Positions 1 to 7,925 are shown, counted from the stretch's first letter. The stretch: 64,000 bases of DNA from an uncultured Alphaproteobacteria bacterium (GCA_903860975.1 CAIOSI010000009.1:1-64000); one strand, 5' to 3'. A program made the numbers and translations. Notes: generated by a model from the sequence alone, not told the origin.

Positions 1-633
1 GACGCCGACATTTATGGCCCATCTGCGCCACACATGATGGGGATCAAGGATGAGCCGACCTTCGATGCGGACAAGCGACTGATTCCGCTCACCGCCTGGG
101 GCGTGAAGGTGATGTCGATCGGCTTTATCGTCGAAGATGGCACCGCCAATATCTGGCGCGGACCTATGGCGTCTTCAGCCCTGCGCACACTGATGAATAG
201 TGTCTGGGGCACCGCGAAGGACCCGTTGGAGGTCTTGATTGTCGACCTGCCTCCGGGCACCGGTGACATCCAGCTGACATTGGTTCAGCGGCTGCAGCTG
301 GATGGGGTCGTGATCGTCTCAACGCCGCAGGAGATCGCTCTGATCGATGCGCGTCGCGCGGCCACGATGTTTCGCAAGACCGGCGCCGCTATCCTTGGCG
401 TCGTTGAGAACATGGCCTGGTTCGCCGATCCGGCGACGGGCGCGCATATCCCGATCTTCGGCGAAGGCGGAGCCGTGGCCGAGGCGCAGCGGTTGGGCGT
501 GCCATTGCTGGGTCAGGTCGCAATTGACGTCGCCTTGCGTCAGGGCGGCGATGCCGGCGCACCCCTGGTGGCCACAGCGCCCGAAAGCACCACGGCTCAG
601 GTGTTCATCGAGATGGCGCGCCGGCTACGCTGA
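1..633 (+). CDS. apbC: Mrp/NBP35-family Fe-S carrier ATPase (ApbC), 3' part
   Basis: The 5' end lies outside the window; the frame is open from base 1 and begins with the family segment DADIYGPS, so only the last 210 residues are seen. Mrp/ApbC proteins are cytosolic P-loop ATPases that bind and hand over iron-sulfur clusters. Seen here are the switch/Walker-B-like motif VDLPPGTGD and the nearby GPM and ALRTL segments; the Walker A loop must lie upstream. Many family members carry a CxxC metal site in the segment after VENM. Here that stretch reads FADPATGAHIPIFGEGG and has no cysteine, a variation I recall from other alphaproteobacterial Mrp proteins. The stop lies four bases from the stop of the convergent transporter gene. 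Confidence 0.9.
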   Translation, partial: DADIYGPSAPHMMGIKDEPTFDADKRLIPLTAWGVKVMSIGFIVEDGTANIWRGPMASSALRTLMNSVWGTAKDPLEVLIVDLPPGTGDIQLTLVQRLQLDGVVIVSTPQEIALIDARRAATMFRKTGAAILGVVENMAWFADPATGAHIPIFGEGGAVAEAQRLGVPLLGQVAIDVALRQGGDAGAPLVATAPESTTAQVFIEMARRLR

Positions 634-637
634 GTCG

Positions 638-2050
638 CTAGGCCGGGATGGATTCTCCGTGCCCCAGCAAGCTCTCGGCTCCTGCGCCCTCCTCGGCGGC
701 TCGCAGAGCATCGAGCTGCGTCCGGATTTCATCCTGCCGTTCTGCCGTGAGCGAGTAGCCGAAGAACATCGCGCCCCCTACCAGAACCAGCAGGATCGGG
801 GCGAAAAGGTAGCACATCTCAAGACCCCAGATGGCGTAGGGCGTATTGACGGCACCGTCTTTGGCGTTGAACCCCACCATCGCCAAGATCGGGTAGACGA
901 TCGAGATCGTGATCGAGGTCCCAAACTTCTGGGTCATAGTGACGAGGGCAAAGAGCACACCCGAGCGCTCCTGGCCGGTTTCCAGACGGAGCTGATCGGC
1001 CACGTCTGCCACCATCGAGCGAACAAGCAAGACGAAAGCGCTGGCGCAGAAGCCCACCGAGGCCATACCGATCGCGGTGATGAGAAATTGGCCGGCCGGC
1101 AGCACCATCAGAATCGTTTGCGTAACGGCGTAAGCGACGCAAGCGACCTGAAGTGTCCGGTGCTTGCCAAGCAGCTGCGCCATTCTTCCCCAGAAGGGCG
1201 CGCCGAACACGCCGGCGGCCACATAGGGGATCAGCAGGATCGGGACCTCCACGAGCGAGAACTTTTTCGCTTCGTGGAAAAAGAAAATGTAGATCGGGGC
1301 CGTGGTGCCAGGGCCCAGCGTCAGGAAAAGATCCGCCAGGATCAGCCGCAGCATCGAGGGATTGGCCACAACAGCCAGGTAGTCCTTGATCGACGTTGTT
1401 TCCTTCTTGGCGACCGGGATCTTACCTTCTGGCGCAAAGAGCAGAGCCAGCGGAATGGTGATCAAAGAGGCACCAATGATGATCCAGCCGATGGTCGGAA
1501 TGCTCGCCGACTTGGCCGGATTGATCGCGCCGCTTGTGAGCAGCGGCAAAAGATTGACGCTGACGCTGCCGGCCAAGGCCAGGCCCATCATCCAGCCGAA
1601 GATACGCGAGCGTTCATTGTACTCGCCCGAGATGGTGCCGGCCCAGGCCGAGTGGCCCAGTACCACCAGAGAATAGGCCACATAGAGCAGGCTGTACCAG
1701 ACCATCATATAGCTGACCCCAGCGTCGACCGGAGGGTTGAACGCCTTGAAAACCGCCAAGATCAAAACCGGTAAGCCCAAAAGATACCAGGGCTTGTAGC
1801 GGCCAATTGGAGTCTTGGTTTTGTCCATCAGGATGCCGAGAACCAGATCGATGCCCAGGTCGGCCAGTCGGATGATGGCGATGGCGCCGCCCACCTGCAG
1901 CAGGCTCATGCCCAAGTGCCCGACATAGAACCGGGGCAGGTAGACGCCCATGATGCCAAGGAGGAGGTAGCCAGGGATGCTACCTGCCGAAAACGCAAGC
2001 AGGCGCGGTAATGGCAAGCGGCCCCCAGGGGCGCCGGAGCTTGAGGTCAC
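638..2050 (-). CDS. GPH-family (MelB-like) MFS transporter
   Basis: A 470-residue integral membrane protein with about 12 hydrophobic segments. It belongs to the glycoside-pentoside-hexuronide:cation symporter branch of the major facilitator superfamily: the first cytoplasmic loop reads DLGIDLVLGILMDKTKTP followed by IGRYKPW, matching the family's D-x3-D-x5-G-x2-MD+T...GR+RP signature. Members import sugars or sugar acids with Na+ or H+; the substrate here cannot be read from sequence. The start is a GTG at 2050 with a GGGAG element about eight bases upstream. A second, related carrier lies 1 kb away on the same strand (3050-4468). The cytoplasmic C-terminus is rich in Glu and Ala. Confidence 0.85.
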   Translation of the reverse strand: MTSSSGAPGGRLPLPRLLAFSAGSIPGYLLLGIMGVYLPRFYVGHLGMSLLQVGGAIAIIRLADLGIDLVLGILMDKTKTPIGRYKPWYLLGLPVLILAVFKAFNPPVDAGVSYMMVWYSLLYVAYSLVVLGHSAWAGTISGEYNERSRIFGWMMGLALAGSVSVNLLPLLTSGAINPAKSASIPTIGWIIIGASLITIPLALLFAPEGKIPVAKKETTSIKDYLAVVANPSMLRLILADLFLTLGPGTTAPIYIFFFHEAKKFSLVEVPILLIPYVAAGVFGAPFWGRMAQLLGKHRTLQVACVAYAVTQTILMVLPAGQFLITAIGMASVGFCASAFVLLVRSMVADVADQLRLETGQERSGVLFALVTMTQKFGTSITISIVYPILAMVGFNAKDGAVNTPYAIWGLEMCYLFAPILLVLVGGAMFFGYSLTAERQDEIRTQLDALRAAEEGAGAESLLGHGESIPA

Positions 2051-2298
2051 TGAACATCTCCCAACATGAATAGGGCACCCTCTTGAGGGGTGCTTATCTC
2101 GCTAGGAGAGCTTGCACAGAGCCGACGCGCAAGAGCTTTCCGCATGGGGTGCTGTGAGTTGGAAAACTCCGCTTCGGTATCCGGGACGCGATGTCCCTTC
2201 ATATTGATGTCGGGAACGTGCCGGCGCATTCGACAATCGTCGCAGAAAATTATCCGCGGCGGCCGAAATGAGACGTCGGGCAATGGCGAAGCCAACAA

Positions 2299-2613
2299 GC
2301 CCCCGCGAGGCGCCTCGTCCAAGTCCGACTTCAACGTGCGGATCAGCCTTTCAATCCTGCGCGCGTTCCCGGACCTCTGTCCCTTTTGCCTCTTCGATGG
2401 TGCCGACGTGTTTTCGCTTGAGGCCAAATGGCAGGCGGTCGAAAGCCGGTCTGGCCGTTGGATTGCCATTCAGCGCGTTGGCCAGGTCCGGTGGCTCCGG
2501 CACTTTTTCAGCTGGGTATCAATCTCAAGATCAATTTCAATGACTTCGCGTTCGGCGATACCGCACGCGGTGCGATTTGCGCGACTGATCCCGACCAGGC
2601 GTTGAGCTCGCAT
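2299..2613 (-). pseudogene. DUF1905/YdeI-OmpD-associated family remnant, two frameshifts
   Basis: No single frame is open, but three consecutive minus-strand frames join into one recognisable protein. Frame 1 (about 2613-2503) reads like a DUF1905 end with ACGIAEREVIEIDLEIDT. Frame 2 (about 2501-2370) continues with VPEPPDLANAL, PTARPAFDRLP and IEEAKGTEVRER. Frame 3 (about 2365-2299) ends with ARRIERLIRTLKSD. This is the usual layout of a DUF1905 domain followed by a YdeI/OmpD-associated C-terminal segment. The first break sits at a run of five T on the plus strand (2504-2508), where one more base would restore the frame; the second is near 2358-2372. The N-terminus runs into the broken PIN gene, so a deletion probably joined two dead genes. 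I see no gene in 2051-2298. Confidence 0.6.
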
Positions 2614-2836
2614 CGCCGCGACCCTGCGGCCCTTCAGGGCCAGCGAACCCTGCATCGAGAGCATCTCTTTTTTCCCGAGGCTTTCCCGAGATGCCGCGTC
2701 GGATTTCGGCGACCGTCAGTGAGGCGATAAACAGGTCATCGTCACGTTGTGCCGCCATCCAACCAAGCAGCAGTTCCGAAAGCTGCGGCTTGACGACATG
2801 GCTGATGATGTTCGTGTCGAGAAGATCGCGTGTCAC
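2614..2836 (-). pseudogene. Truncated PIN-domain (VapC-type) toxin
   Basis: The minus-strand frame opens with GTG at 2836 and reads LLDTNIISHVVKP, then LTVAEIRRGI and DALDAGFAGPEGP. This matches the first half of VapC-family PIN ribonucleases, with metal-binding Asp7 and Glu44 visible. Intact members are about 135-140 residues and have two further acidic residues in the second half. Here family similarity stops after about 70 residues, where the reading passes into the DUF1905/YdeI remnant and then a frame end. The toxin is therefore very unlikely to be active. The GTG overlaps the stop of the upstream antitoxin-like frame (GTGA), the coupling normally seen in toxin-antitoxin operons. Confidence 0.65.
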
Positions 2837-2997
2837 AGGTCGACAGTTCGCCCCTCTTCACGAGGGCGCGAGAGGTCGAGTTCGGCCCCCACCAAAGGCG
2901 AGCGCCGCAGAGCGGTCAGGATGCCACCCGACCTGGGCGGCTCACCCATCGCATCAACCGCCCCGCACGCCGTCTTCAATTCATTGAATCGGCTCAC
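2833..2997 (-). pseudogene. Short antitoxin-like ORF, partner of the broken PIN toxin
   Basis: A 54-codon frame starting at GTG 2997 and ending TGA 2833 encodes a peptide ending LRRSPLVGAELDLSRPREEG. This resembles the toxin-wrapping C-terminal tail of Phd/YefM-type antitoxins that pair with PIN toxins. A full Phd antitoxin is about 80 residues, with an N-terminal DNA-binding half that contains an EAKT-like segment; here only NELKTACGAVDA precedes the tail, and an in-frame TAA lies just upstream. I read it as an antitoxin that lost its N-terminus, although a short functional form is possible. Its stop overlaps the toxin GTG by four bases, as in an operon. Confidence 0.45.
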
Positions 2998-3049
2998 TAT
3001 TTACCAAATTTTCCGGTCAAAGTCCCAAGATCATCTGCGGAATCCGCGA

Positions 3050-4468
3050 TTAGGGATTGGTGACAGTGACTTCACCGGGGGGGCCAGACACGCGCTGCAC
3101 GATCGCGCGCTCCTCGTGGAGAGCGTCACGCGCGTCGAGTTGGCGACGGATCTCGCTATGGCGCTCGGCGGAGAGTTTGTAGCCTAAGAAGCAGGCCCCC
3201 CCGATCATCACGAAGACGATAGGCCCGATCGCATAGGCAAGTTCCAGACCGCGGATCTGCGCGACACCGTTCACGGCGTGCTCACTGGGGTTGTAGCCCA
3301 CGACGCCCAGAACCCAGAAGGTAAAGGTTACGGCAAGCGCGCCTGCCGCTTTGGTTGTACCGCTGGTCAAGGCATAGAGCAGGCCGATCTGATGGTGGCC
3401 CTTTTCGAGGCGAATTTCGTCGCCGATATCTGCCGTAAGCGAACGGATCATGACGACGCTTCCTGCGGCGAGCCCGCCGGCCAGAAACATCGCTGGTGCG
3501 GCGATCGCAAAGCTGGCTTTGGGCGATAGATAGATCACGATCAGCATCACTGAATAGGCGACGGCCGTGATCGCGAGCGCCCAGTGTTTGTTGATGCGAT
3601 TGGCGAGCCAAGCCGTGGCGGGTGCGCCAAACAATCCGGCGGTGATGTAGATCACCAGCAGTCCATTGGCGGCCGAGGTTGAGAACCCTCTGCTGTCGGT
3701 AAAGAAAAACAGGTAGAGCGCGCTCATCCAGGCCGGGCCCATGATGATGAAGAAGTCGGCTGCGATGATGCGAAGGACATTGGGATGAGCGAGCAGGTTG
3801 GCGTAATCTGACAGACTTACGTGGCTTTCCTGGACCTTCCCGAGCGGTTCGGGTGTGCGGATCGTGGCTAGCCCGATCGCCAGCGGTGCCATGCAAACAA
3901 GGAACCAGCCAACGGCCTGAATGCCTTGCGCATCTGTGCGATGCAGCGCCTGGGCCGTGATGATTGGGATCACCAAGATCGCCATGGAGCCAAGCGTACC
4001 CAGGCCCTGCATGGCGCCAAATATCCGCGAGCGTTGCGTATAGCTCGTCGCCAGTGCTGCGGCCCAGGCGTTCGCCGCCAGGAGCAGGAACGACATGCCC
4101 ATGTACATCACCAGGAGCCAGATCAGCAGGTAGCCGCCGGATACGCCAACCGGTGCTTCGTACATCATGTAAATCGCCAGCATCAGCACAGGTGCGCCAA
4201 CGATCATCCAGGGTCGGTAGCGGCCAATCGGGGTGCGCGTGCGGTCCATCAGCAGACCCAGAAGCGGATCCAGCGGAATATCGATCAGTCGGATGAGGCC
4301 GAAAATTCCGCCGACGGTGAGGCCCAAACCGATATGGCGCGCAAAATAGTTGGGCACCTGCACGGCCAAAGAGGTGTTGAGCGCCGAGTAAGGAAGATAA
4401 CAACAGGCGAAGGTCAGAACCGACGCCAGTGTCATGGGTGCGCGCGCCGGCGGCTTGGCCTCAGACAA
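3050..4468 (-). CDS. GPH-family (MelB-like) MFS transporter, second copy
   Basis: A 472-residue, 12-segment carrier related to the one at 638-2050. It shares the loop signature: LIDIPLDPLLGLLMDRTRTP followed by IGRYRPW. The open frame extends to 4549, but that extension is Arg/Cys-rich and unlike the family. I chose TTG at 4468 because GGGGAG lies about seven bases upstream; the ATG at 4435 is the next option. The C-terminal tail after the last membrane segment is long and charged. The substrate is unknown, but an SDR of the beta-oxidation type lies just upstream on the same strand, so uptake of a carbon source for the neighbouring catabolic genes is plausible inference. Confidence 0.82.
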   Translation of the reverse strand: MSEAKPPARAPMTLASVLTFACCYLPYSALNTSLAVQVPNYFARHIGLGLTVGGIFGLIRLIDIPLDPLLGLLMDRTRTPIGRYRPWMIVGAPVLMLAIYMMYEAPVGVSGGYLLIWLLVMYMGMSFLLLAANAWAAALATSYTQRSRIFGAMQGLGTLGSMAILVIPIITAQALHRTDAQGIQAVGWFLVCMAPLAIGLATIRTPEPLGKVQESHVSLSDYANLLAHPNVLRIIAADFFIIMGPAWMSALYLFFFTDSRGFSTSAANGLLVIYITAGLFGAPATAWLANRINKHWALAITAVAYSVMLIVIYLSPKASFAIAAPAMFLAGGLAAGSVVMIRSLTADIGDEIRLEKGHHQIGLLYALTSGTTKAAGALAVTFTFWVLGVVGYNPSEHAVNGVAQIRGLELAYAIGPIVFVMIGGACFLGYKLSAERHSEIRRQLDARDALHEERAIVQRVSGPPGEVTVTNP

Positions 4469-4575
4469 CCTACTACTCCCCACCACGCCGCGCCTTCGCC
4501 GGGCGCGGTCAGGCAAGCAGGTTTGGCGCAAGCACCCCGCGCGTTGCAAGTAGATTCGGCGTAATGCGGCTTGGT

Positions 4576-5481
4576 TTAACCGCCTTGCATCTTGCGGAAG
4601 AATTTGGCCGATTGCTCACCACCGGCCTGGTAGGCCTGCTGGCCTTGCGGGTCGGAGATCTTGGCCCAATTGTCGCGAACTTCCTCGACCGACAGGCCGC
4701 CGTCGCCCAGATAGACACCTTCGGTTTCAACGATGCGCGAGAGTGAGAACGCACCGGCGCCGGCCGCCAGAATGCATCCGGTAGGCGCATCTTCCGAGCA
4801 GAGGAACACCACGCCTGGCGTGACGTATTCGGGCTTAAGACGCGCCAGGATCTCCGGCGGCATCAGGTTCTCGGTCATCCGCGTCGCGGCGACCGGGGAG
4901 ACGGCGTTAACGTGGATGTTGTTTTTCTGACCTTCGAGTTTCAGCGTGTTCATGAAGCCAATGATGCCGAGCTTGGCTGCGCCGTAGTTCGACTGACCGA
5001 AGTTGCCGTAGAGCCCAGATGACGAGGTGGTGCAAACGATGCGCCCGTAGTTCTGGGTGCGCATGATTTCCCAAATGGCCTTGGCGGGCTTCACGGTGCC
5101 CATCAGGTGGACGTTGAGCACGAACTCGAAGTCGGCGATCTCCATCTTGGAGAAGGTCTTGTCGCGCAACACCCCGGCGTTCGCGACCAGCACGTCAATA
5201 CGGCCCCAGGCGTCCATGGCCTGCTGGACCATCAACGCCACCCCGGCGTCGTCTGTGACCGAGCTGCCGTTGGCGATGGCTTCGCCGCCAAAAGCCTTGA
5301 TCTCTTCGACGACGGCATGGGCCGCCTGAGAGCCGCCGCCGGAACCATCAACGGAGCCGCCGAGATCATTGACCACGACGCGTGCGCCCCGGCGGGCCAG
5401 CTCCAGTGCATGCTGGCGGCCAAGACCCCCGCCCGAGCCGGTGACGATGGCCACTTTGCCGTCGAAACGGATATCCGCCAT
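4576..5481 (-). CDS. SDR oxidoreductase, MFE-2/HSD17B4-like hydroxyacyl-CoA dehydrogenase domain
   Basis: A 301-residue short-chain dehydrogenase. Seen: the cofactor loop TGSGGGLGRQ, NDLGG after the second strand (typical of NAD users), NAGVLRDK, and the catalytic Ser with YGAAK (Tyr-x3-Lys). The insert VVNDLGGSVDGSGGGSQAA and the C-terminal extension with EEVRDNW follow the dehydrogenase unit of peroxisomal multifunctional enzyme type 2 and its bacterial single-domain relatives, which oxidise (3R)-hydroxyacyl-CoA or steroid-type CoA esters. The ATG at 5481 is preceded by a GAGAGG element. Its own location upstream of a carrier gene and close to thiolase and acyl-CoA dehydrogenase genes fits a CoA-ester degradation role. 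Confidence 0.85.
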   Translation of the reverse strand: MADIRFDGKVAIVTGSGGGLGRQHALELARRGARVVVNDLGGSVDGSGGGSQAAHAVVEEIKAFGGEAIANGSSVTDDAGVALMVQQAMDAWGRIDVLVANAGVLRDKTFSKMEIADFEFVLNVHLMGTVKPAKAIWEIMRTQNYGRIVCTTSSSGLYGNFGQSNYGAAKLGIIGFMNTLKLEGQKNNIHVNAVSPVAATRMTENLMPPEILARLKPEYVTPGVVFLCSEDAPTGCILAAGAGAFSLSRIVETEGVYLGDGGLSVEEVRDNWAKISDPQGQQAYQAGGEQSAKFFRKMQGG

Positions 5482-5793
5482 AGGGAAGTCCTCTCATGAG
5501 CCGCGTTGTACGAATTTGGCGGCCTTGTGCGGGGAGAGCAGGGGTGGCGTCAAGCCAAGCGATCCCTCGCGGCTTCGTAGGCCGGGCCTGGCAAGGGCCT
5601 GATACCTGTCGTCCGCTGGGGCCGACGATCTTAGAGCGCTACCGCCTATGACAGCGGAAGGTATGGCCTGGGCGCGCGATCGCACCCGTCTTTGCAGGGC
5701 TGAGGTGAAGGGCGATCAACCCCAAGGAGACACGAGGCAGCGTCGTCAGATGCGGTGCGCCCGCGATTAAACCACTGCAATCCGGGGCCGCAG

Positions 5794-5865
5794 CTACTCG
5801 CCGGGCTTGTTCTTGGACGGAACGGGGTTTTCGAATGTGCCGGTCACATGGACGGCTTGATGTGC
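5794..5865 (-). pseudogene. C-terminal remnant of a paralogue of the secreted protein at 6671-7756
   Basis: Bases 5789-5822 are identical over 34 positions to 6666-6699, the 3' end of the gene on the other side of higBA. Similarity continues with a shared 14-base stretch at 5847-5860 and 6725-6738, with one length difference between. Translated on the minus strand the remnant ends VPSKNKPGE then TAG, as does the intact gene (IPSKNKPGE), and upstream shares only scattered residues such as G-x-F and P. It therefore looks like the last 23 codons of a diverged paralogue, not an exact duplication made by a recent insertion. The rest of that paralogue is missing. Confidence 0.65.
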
Positions 5866-5900
5866 TGACTTCCTTGGATCCGGAGATCCGACCGAAAGAT

Positions 5901-5942
5901 TTCCCAAATTGAGAACTTTCACATGTTTCCCGCATTGGGAAC
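5901..5942. promoter_or_regulatory. Twin inverted-repeat operators before higB
   Basis: Two similar 16-base elements lie in tandem: TTCCCAAATTGAGAAC (5901-5916) and TTCCCGCATTGGGAAC (5927-5942). Each has dyad symmetry, TTCCC against GGGAA in the second and with one mismatch in the first. Their centres are 26 bases apart and end 18 bases before the higB start. HigA-type antitoxins repress their own operon by binding such palindromes, so autoregulatory operators are the likely role. Confidence 0.6.
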
Positions 5943-5960
5943 GGATATGAAAAGCCCGAC

Positions 5961-6254
5961 ATGAACGTGGTGGCTTTGCGAACTCTTAAGGTGTTCTGGA
6001 CCCGGCACCCGAACGCCAAGGGGCCGATCACGACCTGGTACAAACTGGCGCGCGCTGCCGAGTGGGCAACGCCGCAAGATGTAAAGGAAACGTTTGGCTC
6101 CGCTGACGTCCTTGCCGACAACCGCGTTGTTTTCGATATCGGTGGGAACAACTTTCGGTTGGTCGCTAGGATCTCCTACCCGTTCAAGCAGGTGCTGGTG
6201 AAGTTCGTCGGTACCCAGGCAGAATATGATCGGATCGATGCGACCTCGATCTGA
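5961..6254 (+). CDS. higB: HigB-family mRNA interferase toxin
   Basis: A 97-residue protein of the HigB_toxin family (RelE-like fold), a ribosome-dependent mRNA-cleaving toxin. The family pattern is clear: LRTLKVFWTRHPNAKGPITTWY near the N-terminus is matched in pieces, then ATPQDVKETFGSADVL, RVVFDIGGNNFRLV and FVGTQAEYDRID at the end. Length is normal for the family. Unlike many toxin-antitoxin operons, higBA loci place the toxin first, as here, with the HTH antitoxin 25 bases downstream. Twin palindromes upstream probably provide repression by HigA. The ATG is preceded by a weak purine-rich stretch. Confidence 0.92.
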   Translation: MNVVALRTLKVFWTRHPNAKGPITTWYKLARAAEWATPQDVKETFGSADVLADNRVVFDIGGNNFRLVARISYPFKQVLVKFVGTQAEYDRIDATSI

Positions 6255-6279
6255 TGGCCCTAGGCTATTGGAGGCCGGC

Positions 6280-6642
6280 ATGAATTTGGACACGACCCTG
6301 CGCCCGCTCCGCGGCGAGGCTGATTTCGACGCAGCCTTGCAGGAATATGAGGGTTATTTCGACAATGAGCCAAAGCCGGATACAGCGTCGTCGTATCGGT
6401 TCGAAGTGCTTGGCCTCCTGCTCGCCAAGTATGAGGAAGACCACTACCCGGTCGCCCCGCAGAACCCCGCAGACGCCCTGGTTCAGGTGATGGAGGCCAA
6501 GGGAAAAACGCAATCGGATCTGGCTGCCGTCATCGGCGCGCCGCGGGCTTCCGAGGTTCTTAAGCGAAAAAGATCCCTTTCTCTGGAGCAGGTACGGAAG
6601 ATCCGAACCAAATGGGGCGTCCCTGCAGACGCTTTGATATGA
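6280..6642 (+). CDS. higA: HigA-family antitoxin with XRE helix-turn-helix
   Basis: A 120-residue antitoxin. The frame is open from 6226, but ATG 6280 is favoured because GGAGG lies five bases upstream and the earlier ATG would overlap higB without an SD. The N-terminal half (LRPLRGEADFDAALQEYEGY) is the toxin-binding part typical of antitoxins partnered with HigB_toxin-family proteins. The C-terminal half has a helix-turn-helix, KTQSDLAAVIGAPRASEVL, which would bind the palindromes upstream of higB. Toxin neutralisation and operon repression follow from family knowledge; both genes look intact. Confidence 0.9.
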   Translation: MNLDTTLRPLRGEADFDAALQEYEGYFDNEPKPDTASSYRFEVLGLLLAKYEEDHYPVAPQNPADALVQVMEAKGKTQSDLAAVIGAPRASEVLKRKRSLSLEQVRKIRTKWGVPADALI

Positions 6643-6670
6643 GCCTCAGCGGCACAAGCCAGGGACGCAG

Positions 6671-7756
6671 CTACTCGCCGGGCTTGTTCTTGGACGGAAT
6701 GGGCGTGCCGAAGATACCTGGTCCCATGGACGGCTTGACGCCCTGGGCCTCCTGGGATCGAGCGCCGCTCAAAATCCCGGCCATAGCATAGTTGCCTTCA
6801 TGGCAGGCGTATTCGAAAACCCGGTCCTTACGGGCATTCAAGCTCATCTCAGCGCGCCAGACTTGCGTGTAGTAGACGGGGTCTTCGACCTGGAATTCAT
6901 AAAGGATCTGCTCGGCGGATGCCCGCGTGAACCGCTCGGTGACGTGACCTTTGGCCGAAAGGTAGATCGGCCCTGTGCGGCCCTGCTCGGGGTTCACGTT
7001 GACTGTGTCAACGACCAAGGTGTCGCCATCCCACCATCCGACACTGTCGCCCAGCCAAAGAGTCATTGACGCCGGACGATGGTGAGCGAGCGCCTCGGAC
7101 TTGTCTTTGAAGAGCGGAATGACACGCGCGTCGTGAACCATTTCCACGTCGATCACGACGGCGTCGGGTGTCTCCACAATGTCGTAGTTGTTATTGTAGA
7201 TTGTGTTGAGCATCCCTGGCCCGCCCGCGCCGGTAAAGCCAATCAGACAACGCTCGGAAACGGGCAAAAACTCCGGGCCCGCAAACAGATTCTTCTGGCG
7301 TACGGACCGCGCCTCGCCAAGGAGCTGCTTGCCGACGTCTGAGAGGGGAAGCTGTCCGTTTGCCGGCTCGACGATCCAGGAGGTCCGGAACTGGCCCTTC
7401 ACATTGGCGAGGCTCTTGCCGGGGTCGATCCAAAACGTGTTGTAACCGCGGTCGTTGTTGCCATCTTTCAGCAGGCCATCGTTGAGGTTTGAGGGGCCCT
7501 CCTCGGCCGCCGCCAATTTCTCGAAAGGGCTTTCCTTGGCCAGTTTGGTCGCCTCGGCCTGATCGACGACCAATTTGCCTACGCCCGGCGCACGGGTGAG
7601 GTTGGTCACCGAGGCGTTGGACCAGACGCCCGTCAGATCGGGCTTGCCGTAGCTGGTGCGCGGTGGGCTCCAGGCTTTCGCCGGGGCGGCTGAGGCAGGC
7701 CCGGCCGCCGTCAAAACGCCTGCCAGGACCGCAGCGATCGAAACGCCATATCTCAT
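6671..7756 (-). CDS. Conserved secreted protein of unknown function
   Basis: A 361-residue protein with a clear Sec signal peptide (hydrophobic core VSIAAVLAGVLTAA, cleavage near ASAAPA), so probably periplasmic. The mature start PDLTGVWSNAS and the C-terminal motif EYACHEGNYAM followed by GILSGAR mark a family that I recognise as widespread and multicopy in sphingomonads, caulobacters and acidobacteria, but whose activity I cannot name. The core contains GWWDGDTLVVDT and several conserved Trp and His residues, with a single Cys in the C-terminal motif and one near the middle (SERCLIGF). The last codons are repeated in the remnant at 5794-5865. Confidence 0.75.
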   Translation of the reverse strand: MRYGVSIAAVLAGVLTAAGPASAAPAKAWSPPRTSYGKPDLTGVWSNASVTNLTRAPGVGKLVVDQAEATKLAKESPFEKLAAAEEGPSNLNDGLLKDGNNDRGYNTFWIDPGKSLANVKGQFRTSWIVEPANGQLPLSDVGKQLLGEARSVRQKNLFAGPEFLPVSERCLIGFTGAGGPGMLNTIYNNNYDIVETPDAVVIDVEMVHDARVIPLFKDKSEALAHHRPASMTLWLGDSVGWWDGDTLVVDTVNVNPEQGRTGPIYLSAKGHVTERFTRASAEQILYEFQVEDPVYYTQVWRAEMSLNARKDRVFEYACHEGNYAMAGILSGARSQEAQGVKPSMGPGIFGTPIPSKNKPGE

Positions 7757-7925
7757 AGCTTTGCTCCCTTGCGCGGGCGCTGCGCCAAAAGGCCGGCCTG
7801 CGTCTGTTTCTGATCACGACGCTATCAGAGTCCGGCTTTGCAGGCAGCAATCTTGCGCGAACCTCGCTTCTCCGCCTCTATCGGGCCAGGGGGCCGCCGG
7901 AGTCGCGGCCGGCTGGGGTCGTTGG

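Larger units (their letters stand above)
5482..5960 (+). other. 479-base intergenic region with gene remnant and operators
   Basis: Short frames occur on both strands between 5494 and 5760, but none resembles a protein I know and none has a convincing start. The recognisable contents are a C-terminal gene remnant at 5794-5865 and a pair of inverted-repeat elements at 5901-5942 in front of higB, both listed separately. Confidence 0.5.

Noticed and set aside
347..1774. 475-codon plus-strand frame over mrp and the first GPH carrier
   Set aside because: It crosses two real genes on opposite strands, and its product is Arg/Gln/His-rich without similarity.
2047..2469. Minus-strand frame whose stop overlaps the GPH GTG start (GTGA)
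   Set aside because: Only its middle (ARRIERLIRTLK) belongs to the YdeI remnant; the rest is not protein-like, so the coupling looks accidental.
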